From the NCBI RefSeq assembly GCF_900111815.1, contig NZ_LT630004.1:1710412-1774411 (forward strand): a DNA stretch of 64,000 nt, given 5' to 3'. The notes under the pieces are model-generated. The model was not told where the DNA came from, did no database searches, and was given only the letters and a program-made list of their open reading frames with translations. The translations under genes were made by a program, and so were the position numbers. Shown here piece by piece: positions 58,929-64,000 of the stretch; within the stretch, counting starts at the first letter, position 1, and each line of letters opens with the position of its first letter. This stretch comes from Bacillus massilinigeriensis (GTDB lineage: Bacteria; Bacillota; Bacilli; Bacillales; Cytobacillaceae).

Positions 58929-58936
58929 AAATGTGA

Positions 58937-59383
58937 TTAATAAATCCACTCGTTGATAAGCTTGTTATATTCAACCAATTCTTCAGGCTTGAAGAAGAGA
59001 CCGATTTCACGGGTAGCGCTTTCAGGAGAATCTGAGCCGTGGATGACGTTCTTGCCAACAGTCAAACCGAACTCTCCTCTGATGGATCCAGGAGCAGCGT
59101 CCTTTGGATTGGTTGCACCCATCATTTGGCGCGCAGTTGCAATGACATTCTCGCCTTGCCAAACCATCGCGAAAACTGGTCCTGAAGTAATGAAGTCTAC
59201 AAGCTCTCCAAAAAATGGACGCTCTTTGTGTTCTCCGTAATGCTGTTCCGCTAATTCTGCAGGGATGCTCATTAGCTTAGCTCCAACAAGCTGGAACCCT
59301 TTCTTTTCAAAGCGCGCAACAATGTCCCCTACAAGCCCGCGTTGTACGCCATCAGGCTTTACCATCAAAAATGTTTTTTCCAT
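58937..59383 (-). CDS. ndk: Nucleoside diphosphate kinase
   Basis: Ndk balances NTP pools by phosphate transfer through a phosphohistidine. The active-site H115 lies in NVIHGSDS. The start at 59383 follows AGGAGTGGAGAA and gives 148 residues, the usual length. FGxLVxFITSGPV and [16 protein letters not shown] are conserved. Confidence 0.97.
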   Translation of the reverse strand: MEKTFLMVKPDGVQRGLVGDIVARFEKKGFQLVGAKLMSIPAELAEQHYGEHKERPFFGELVDFITSGPVFAMVWQGENVIATARQMMGATNPKDAAPGSIRGEFGLTVGKNVIHGSDSPESATREIGLFFKPEELVEYNKLINEWIY

Positions 59384-59477
59384 TTTCTCCACTCCTAATA
59401 TAGGTATGTACGTAGAATGCTTTTCATGAAAGCAATCTCTGGAAATAGTAACATTTTTTCACGACATTGGCAACTTT

Positions 59478-60473
59478 CTAAAATCTTCTCTTTCCAATAA
59501 ATTTCGCAATATCTTTCAGCGTTCTTTTCGCCCTGTTGGAAGGAAGCGTATCGAGAACATCCAGCGCTTTCTTTAAATAAAGGTCGCTCATTGCAAGCGA
59601 ACGATCTATTGAACCTGTTCTTTTGATCAATGAAATAATCTTTGCAATTTCTTCCTTATCAGTATGCTCATGTACATTCGTAATGCGCATCTTCACATCT
59701 TTTGCTTCCATTGCAAACAATACTGGAAGGGTAATGTTTCCTTGCAACAAATCTCCACCGGCTGGCTTGCCAAGCTCTTTTTCCGTTCCTGTGAAGTCAA
59801 GAACATCATCAGTTATTTGGAATGACATTCCTACATAATATCCAAATCTGTATAACTTTTTATGTACATCTTCGGTACACCCTGATGCCACTGCGCCCAA
59901 CTGACAGCTGGCTGCGATGAGCAACGCTGTCTTCCTTTTGATTCGCAATAGGTATTTGCGAAGATTTTGTTCAAAATTATACTTGTCCTTCAGCTGATCT
60001 ATTTCCCCTATACATAATTCCACAATTGTATCGGAAAGAATCTTATGCGCCAAAGGATCTTTGATGTTCGTCATGAGTTCAAGTGACCTGGAGAAAATAT
60101 AGTCTCCGGTATACATTGCAATGCGGTTATCCCATTTTGCCTTGATTGTTGGCTGGCCTCTTCTCAAATCAGCATCGTCAATAACATCATCATGAACAAG
60201 CGAAGCCATATGAATCAGCTCAAGGGCAGTCGCAACATTTTTCACTTCTTCTATCGAATAATTCCCAAATTTCGCACCAAGCAAGACGAAAACAGGACGA
60301 ATCCTTTTTCCTCCGGCATGTAGCAAATGAAGAGACGCTTCTCGAAGCAAGGGAGACTCTGCTAGTATCGTTTCCTCCAGTTCTCCCTCAATCTTTTTGA
60401 TATCCGCATTCAAATATGAATACACCATTGACATTTTCAATCGTATCACCCAGCTCTTCAATCCTGCTGCCAT
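59478..60473 (-). CDS. hepT: Heptaprenyl diphosphate synthase component II
   Basis: HepT is the catalytic chain that builds the C35 side chain of menaquinone-7 with HepS. Both aspartate motifs are present: DDVIDDADLRRG near 95-106 and DDVLDF near 222-227. AGGAGAG precedes the ATG at 60473 (331 residues). A later TTG at 60440 also has a GGGTGA site and would remove an 11-residue extension. Confidence 0.94.
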   Translation of the reverse strand: MAAGLKSWVIRLKMSMVYSYLNADIKKIEGELEETILAESPLLREASLHLLHAGGKRIRPVFVLLGAKFGNYSIEEVKNVATALELIHMASLVHDDVIDDADLRRGQPTIKAKWDNRIAMYTGDYIFSRSLELMTNIKDPLAHKILSDTIVELCIGEIDQLKDKYNFEQNLRKYLLRIKRKTALLIAASCQLGAVASGCTEDVHKKLYRFGYYVGMSFQITDDVLDFTGTEKELGKPAGGDLLQGNITLPVLFAMEAKDVKMRITNVHEHTDKEEIAKIISLIKRTGSIDRSLAMSDLYLKKALDVLDTLPSNRAKRTLKDIAKFIGKRRF

Positions 60474-60533
60474 TTCCCGGCTCTCCTATAGAGGAGTACA
60501 GGAACAAATTTTATTTTGCGACAGGCCAGTTTC

Positions 60534-61235
60534 TTATTTGCGGCCGATGTGGGCAGCTGCCACGCCACCACTGTATGGTTTGTAATAGACGTCTTTAAAT
60601 CCTGCCTTACTGAACAGGTTTCCAAGCTCTTTCATCCCTGGAAAATCACGGGCTGACTCTTGCAGCCAGGAATACTCATGATAGCTTTTTGCAAAGAGCT
60701 TTCCAAGCACAGGCATAATGAACCGAAAGTAAAATCTGTATGCCTGAGTAAAGCCGGGTATTTCTGGTTGGGATGTTTCCAGGCATACTGCCATACCACC
60801 AGGCTTAAGGATCCTGTACATTTCCTTAAGCACCTTTAGATAATCAGGTACGTTCCGAAGCCCAAAACCGATGGTTACATAATCAAAGCTGTCATCTTCA
60901 AACGGAAGCTCCATTGCATTCCCCTGAATAAGCGTAACTTGGCTCAGACCTTTGGTAACAATTTTCTCTTGCCCTACTTTCAGCATGTTGCTGCTGAAAT
61001 CCAATCCGACAACTTTCCCTCCAGAGCCCACAGCCTCTGCAAGGGCAATAGTCCAATCTGCCGTGCCGCAACATACATCGAGCGCAGTGCTTCCCTTCTG
61101 CACATCCATCCGCTTCATTACATCACTGCGCCATTTGATATGTTGTTTGAAGCTGATGACAGAATTCATCTGATCATAGTTCTCCGATATCTTTTCAAAA
61201 ACCTTATGAACCTTTTCCTCTTTAGACTCCGCCAT
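60534..61235 (-). CDS. menG: Demethylmenaquinone C-methyltransferase
   Basis: MenG (UbiE family) performs the last methylation of menaquinone. The 233-residue SAM enzyme has [15 protein letters not shown] near 50-64 and the family signature GFGLRNVPD near 122-130. The middle gene of hepS-menG-hepT, it begins two bases after the hepS stop. Confidence 0.96.
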   Translation of the reverse strand: MAESKEEKVHKVFEKISENYDQMNSVISFKQHIKWRSDVMKRMDVQKGSTALDVCCGTADWTIALAEAVGSGGKVVGLDFSSNMLKVGQEKIVTKGLSQVTLIQGNAMELPFEDDSFDYVTIGFGLRNVPDYLKVLKEMYRILKPGGMAVCLETSQPEIPGFTQAYRFYFRFIMPVLGKLFAKSYHEYSWLQESARDFPGMKELGNLFSKAGFKDVYYKPYSGGVAAAHIGRK

Positions 61236-61237
61236 AT

Positions 61238-62074
61238 TTACCCTTCTTCCGCAAAAATATTCACCATGGACTGATGCTCTCCAAGCAAGGTCTCAAGCCA
61301 TTGCGAGAGGACATGATTGATCCCCGTAAGCTTTTTCCTTGTCTCAATGATCTTGTTGATGGAAAACTCCCTGTATCTTTCGCATATTTCAAAGAGGTGT
61401 TTATCCTGCTCCTTTGTCACATGTTGAAGACTTTGATCCGAGTTTAGTAAAGAGAGTTTACGGAGGCTGTCAAAAACGATGGAAGCACCTGTCTCAATGA
61501 ATTGCTTTTCCTCTCTCAAAAGTCTTTTGACAAAGAGCGATTCTATAACCAGATCCTTCCACGTGCTAACTTCACAAAAGTCCGCTACTTTACAAATGAG
61601 CGACCCTTCGATTTCCTTCAGGCTTTCCATTAAAACCTCGATGGTTTTTGCTTCCTGCCGATATACAAGTATTTTCTTGTCATTTATTGTTCTCACACCT
61701 GCTGCCAGCATATCAATCAGTTTAATTTCTTCAGTCTCTGCAAGGAGCTTATAATAGAGGCCGCTGTAATAAACTCCGGCAAGAACTGTTAACTGACGGA
61801 CCTTCCGATCGTCATCACCTTCGCCAGGTGTGTTTTCCCTTACAAGCTCATGGGTATCCAGGGCTATTTGCAAAAGCATTGCCGTAATAGTATAAGTCTC
61901 TGTCCGTACCTCTTCCATTCCTAATGAATCGAGAAAGGAGTAAAGCAGGACCAGCTTGTCTTCATCAATAGGAGGAGATGCAACGAACTGCTGAAGGTAA
62001 GAATGGGAAAGCCTTCGCTCCAGCGATCCCCTTACTTTCGTTAACTTTTTCTCGAAATCCTGCAATGCGATCAC
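61238..62074 (-). CDS. hepS: Heptaprenyl diphosphate synthase component I
   Basis: HepS is the non-catalytic partner of HepT. The 278-residue helical protein has the conserved [12 protein letters not shown] near 103-114 and an alpha-helical C-terminus. No DDxxD motif is present, as expected. The start is taken as GTG at 62074, after GAGGGACAAG; a TTG three codons later is an alternative. The upstream leader has its own promoter and a small ORF. Confidence 0.9.
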   Translation of the reverse strand: MIALQDFEKKLTKVRGSLERRLSHSYLQQFVASPPIDEDKLVLLYSFLDSLGMEEVRTETYTITAMLLQIALDTHELVRENTPGEGDDDRKVRQLTVLAGVYYSGLYYKLLAETEEIKLIDMLAAGVRTINDKKILVYRQEAKTIEVLMESLKEIEGSLICKVADFCEVSTWKDLVIESLFVKRLLREEKQFIETGASIVFDSLRKLSLLNSDQSLQHVTKEQDKHLFEICERYREFSINKIIETRKKLTGINHVLSQWLETLLGEHQSMVNIFAEEG

Positions 62075-62137
62075 CCTTGTCCCTCAATTATATTGTGATG
62101 CCAGACGGACAGAAATATGTCGAAATGCAATAGCCTT

Positions 62138-62194
62138 TCACGGGAACACAAGGGGCTCCACCGCTTCGTTCCAATTAAAACCGCCATAAATCAC
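62138..62194 (-). CDS. Possible 18-aa leader ORF upstream of hepS
   Basis: A GTG at 62194, six bases after AAAAGGA, opens an 18-codon frame (MIYGGFNWNEAVEPLVFP) ending in TGA at 62138. It lies within the transcribed leader between the hepS promoter and hepS. I do not recognise it. It may be a leader peptide or a chance frame. Confidence 0.3.
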   Translation of the reverse strand: MIYGGFNWNEAVEPLVFP

Positions 62195-62240
62195 GACTAT
62201 TCCTTTTACTATGTTAAATCCGAACTTTAAAGGCGTGACC

Positions 62241-62249
62241 ATTATATCA
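62241..62249 (-). promoter_or_regulatory. Extended -10 promoter of hepS-menG-hepT
   Basis: TGATATAAT on the minus strand contains TATAAT with an upstream TG. The -35 is poor. The start would be near 62234, giving a leader of about 160 bases. Confidence 0.6.
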
Positions 62250-62324
62250 TAAAAACCAGTGCTTTGCGCAGGTTTCAGTGCCATTTGTCGAATTTCCCCT
62301 TTAATCTATCAGCGATTGTTCGTG

Positions 62325-62561
62325 TTACGATTTCTTTTCGCTCTTTAGCTCTCCAAAAGCAGTCATGATTGTCGCCTGTCCCCGCACTTTGATAGCTGAA
62401 GTATGCTCAGTGAATTGGGCGATCATTACTTCACCGTAATCCAGCTTTTCCGAGTGGTGAAATCGTGTATCCGTCCCTCGCGTCAGCCCAATCACATTCA
62501 CTCCATCATCTTCAGCTTTAATAACGACAAAGTCGCTGTTTGCACTTTGTTTTTTTTCCAA
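62325..62561 (-). CDS. mtrB: Tryptophan RNA-binding attenuation protein (TRAP)
   Basis: TRAP is an 11-subunit ring that, with tryptophan bound, wraps GAG/UAG repeats in trp leaders. The product contains the conserved core [20 protein letters not shown] and [11 protein letters not shown], including the Lys and Arg residues that bind RNA. The start is a TTG at 62561, nine bases after AGGAGG, giving 78 residues (B. subtilis 75). It follows folE (mtrA) as in B. subtilis. Its usual main target, the trp operon, is not at its normal place in this window. Confidence 0.95.
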   Translation of the reverse strand: MEKKQSANSDFVVIKAEDDGVNVIGLTRGTDTRFHHSEKLDYGEVMIAQFTEHTSAIKVRGQATIMTAFGELKSEKKS

Positions 62562-62611
62562 GCGAATCAGCCTCCTAAAATATTTTCCTGCACTGCACCT
62601 GTCGAAGATGC

Positions 62612-62640
62612 AAAATGAAAGGCCCGTCACCGGACCTTTC
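62612..62640 (-). terminator. Weak terminator-like hairpin after folE
   Basis: GAAAGGTCCGG / CGGGCCTTTC stem on the minus strand just after the folE stop, followed by ATTTTG. Partial read-through into mtrB is likely. Confidence 0.5.
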
Positions 62641-62642
62641 TA

Positions 62643-63209
62643 TCAGCCTTTTATCAATGAAAGAATTTCCGCACGAGCACTGACATCCTCAGCCAACGTC
62701 CCTCTCACGGCAGATGTAACTGTCTTTGCACCAGGCTTTTTCACACCGCGCATTGTCATACACATATGCTCTGCTTCAATAACCACCATTGCTCCGTAAG
62801 GCTGAAGCTTTTCCATGATGGAATCGGCAATTGTGGAAGTAATCCTCTCTTGGAGCTGTGGTCTCTTAGCTACAGCCTCTACAGCTCTTGCAAGCTTTGA
62901 GAGACCTGTTACTCTACCACCCTTTGGAATATAGGCAACATGTGCAACACCAAAGAATGGAACAAGGTGGTGTTCACACATTGAATAAAATGGAATATCT
63001 TTCACAAGGACAAGTTCTTCATGATCTTCTCCAAATATAGTCTCAAAGTATTCTTTAGGATCTTGATTCAAACCTGCAAATACTTCCTCATACATTCTAG
63101 CTACCCGCTTCGGTGTGTCAGCAAGGCCTTCCCTGCCTGGATCTTCTCCGACTGCCTCAAGTATTAAACGTACCGCTTCCTCTATTTGGGCACGATTGAA
63201 TTCTGCCAT
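62643..63209 (-). CDS. folE: GTP cyclohydrolase I
   Basis: FolE (MtrA) starts folate synthesis by converting GTP to dihydroneopterin triphosphate. The 188-residue protein has the zinc ligands C78 and H81 in [10 protein letters not shown], and C150 in [24 protein letters not shown] near 27-42 is conserved. AGGAGGAAA precedes the ATG. The zinc-type enzyme is confirmed by the intact ligands. Confidence 0.97.
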   Translation of the reverse strand: MAEFNRAQIEEAVRLILEAVGEDPGREGLADTPKRVARMYEEVFAGLNQDPKEYFETIFGEDHEELVLVKDIPFYSMCEHHLVPFFGVAHVAYIPKGGRVTGLSKLARAVEAVAKRPQLQERITSTIADSIMEKLQPYGAMVVIEAEHMCMTMRGVKKPGAKTVTSAVRGTLAEDVSARAEILSLIKG

Positions 63210-63341
63210 GTAATTTTCCTCCTAAACTGTATCTGTCTCTCCTTATTGTTCGTCGAAAATGAAAGGTTTATGACAATCTCATATTAGCATAAGCTTTTCA
63301 ATGTAAGCAAAAATGACGTTTGCTAGAACTGATAACATATC

Positions 63342-63371
63342 AAAAAAGGCCGCTTCATAGCGGCCTTTTTT
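63342..63371. terminator. Terminator of hbs
   Basis: AAAAAAGGCCGCTTCATAGCGGCCTTTTTT is symmetrical, so it can stop transcription on both strands. It lies about 30 bases after the hbs stop. Confidence 0.9.
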
Positions 63372-63402
63372 CAAGCATGTGCCAGATGGCACATCTATGT
63401 AA

Positions 63403-63675
63403 TTATTTTACTGCATCTTTAAGCGCTTTGCCTGGTTTGAAAGCAGGCACTCGGCTAGCTGAGATTTCAATTTCATCTCCTGTTTGCGGGTTGCGGCCTT
63501 TGCGGGCAGCACGTTCGCGTACTTCGAAATTGCCGAAACCGATCAATTGGACCTTCTCACCATTTTTCAAAGCATTCAGGATTGAATCAAAAACAGCGTC
63601 AACCGCTTTAGTTGCGTCTTTCTTTGAAAGTTCTCCAGCTTCAGCAACTGCATTGATTAGTTCTGTCTTGTTCAT
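63403..63675 (-). CDS. hbs: DNA-binding protein HU
   Basis: HBsu is the main nucleoid protein of Bacillus. The ATG at 63675 follows GGAGGAGGTG by six bases, giving 90 residues (B. subtilis 92). The helical dimer part is followed by the arm motif [21 protein letters not shown] with the DNA-intercalating proline. The C-terminus [14 protein letters not shown] is typical. Confidence 0.97.
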   Translation of the reverse strand: MNKTELINAVAEAGELSKKDATKAVDAVFDSILNALKNGEKVQLIGFGNFEVRERAARKGRNPQTGDEIEISASRVPAFKPGKALKDAVK

Positions 63676-64000
63676 GCGATTCACCTCCTCCCAAAGATTT
63701 CATTGCACTTTAGAAAATCAGACTGTTACTACATTTCTAAACAAAAACAATGAATCCTATACGTTTGCGGAGCAATTTACCAGCAAGTACTCCATTTCAA
63801 TCAAAGTCCCTGCCGGAAATTAACCTGAACCCTAGAAACCCCTACTAACATAAGGGTTTACGGGTACTTCGCTAATTCAGTTTAAAGATTATCACAATCA
63901 TATAAGCTAATCAAGATAAATTCAATATTTAATGGGAATCTTTTCTTATATGAAACAGAATTGTAATATCTCACTCCTCCATATTACCCGGTAGAAAACT
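63676..64000. other. Upstream region of hbs, no gene seen
   Basis: The minus strand should carry the hbs promoters. A TTGATT with TAATCT 17 bases later lies near 63884-63912 (start about 63877). The transcribed leader would then be about 200 bases and contains a nested stem ACCC..AAACCC / GGGTTT..GGGT at 63829-63865. No open frame with a ribosome site is seen on either strand. Confidence 0.5.

Noticed and set aside
62075-62324. TRAP binding site (GAG/TAG repeats) near mtrB or hepS
   Set aside because: No run of regularly spaced GAG/TAG triplets is visible on either strand.

Overview
The window is chromosomal DNA of an endospore-forming Bacillaceae bacterium. Its gene order is largely that of the Bacillus subtilis region running from hbs and the aro genes to the xpt-pbuX operon. 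Many sporulation genes (yunB, cotD, yppG, sspM, ypjB), strong AGGAGG-type ribosome sites and a type B RNase P RNA fit this. I see no insertion sequence, prophage, CRISPR array, rRNA or tRNA. Most genes are on the minus strand.

Region by region: 1-4.4 kb holds a truncated type III polyketide synthase, a short-chain dehydrogenase, a 43-residue zinc-ribbon protein, and pbuX-xpt under a guanine riboswitch. 4.5-8.1 kb holds a plus-strand ba3-type terminal oxidase operon (subunits IIa, II and I), then yunB. 8.1-17.7 kb holds an XPD/DinG-like helicase, an rRNA methyltransferase, rnpB, gpsB, ypsA, cotD and the mrfB-mrfA DNA-repair pair. 17.8-20.6 kb looks like an accessory insert: a CRP/FNR regulator, a short hybrid-cluster protein and a small heat-shock protein, with one near-perfect CRP/FNR box between the last two. 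20.6-28.8 kb holds yppG, yppE, yppD, sspM, yppC, recU-ponA, and ypoC-nth-dnaD. 28.9-43.3 kb is a long minus-strand run of biosynthesis genes: asnS, aspB, ypmB, ypmA, dinG, panD-panC-panB behind a structured leader, birA, cca, bshA, bshB1, mgsA, dapB and ypjD. 43.5-51.3 kb holds ypjC, a zinc metallopeptidase, ypjB, ypjA, the qcrABC menaquinol:cytochrome c reductase, ypiF, ypiB and ypiA. 51.5-57.8 kb is the aromatic supraoperon aroC-aroB-aroH-hisC-tyrA-aroA, without the trp genes found there in B. subtilis. 58-64 kb holds cheR, ndk, the menaquinone genes hepT-menG-hepS, mtrB, folE and hbs.

The genes join into a few themes. Respiration is covered by menaquinone synthesis (hepS, menG, hepT, fed by chorismate), the qcr complex and the ba3 oxidase. 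Redox and nitrosative defence is suggested by the CRP/FNR regulator, hcp and bacillithiol synthesis. Cell wall and division are represented by ponA, gpsB and recU, and DNA repair by mrfAB, two DinG-family helicases and nth.

The most promising less-described signals are the CRP/FNR-type boxes beside hcp/hsp20 and the ba3 oxidase, the panB leader RNA, TRAP (mtrB) retained beside a trp-less supraoperon, and several unannotated small ORFs. All functions are inferred from sequence recognition without database searches.
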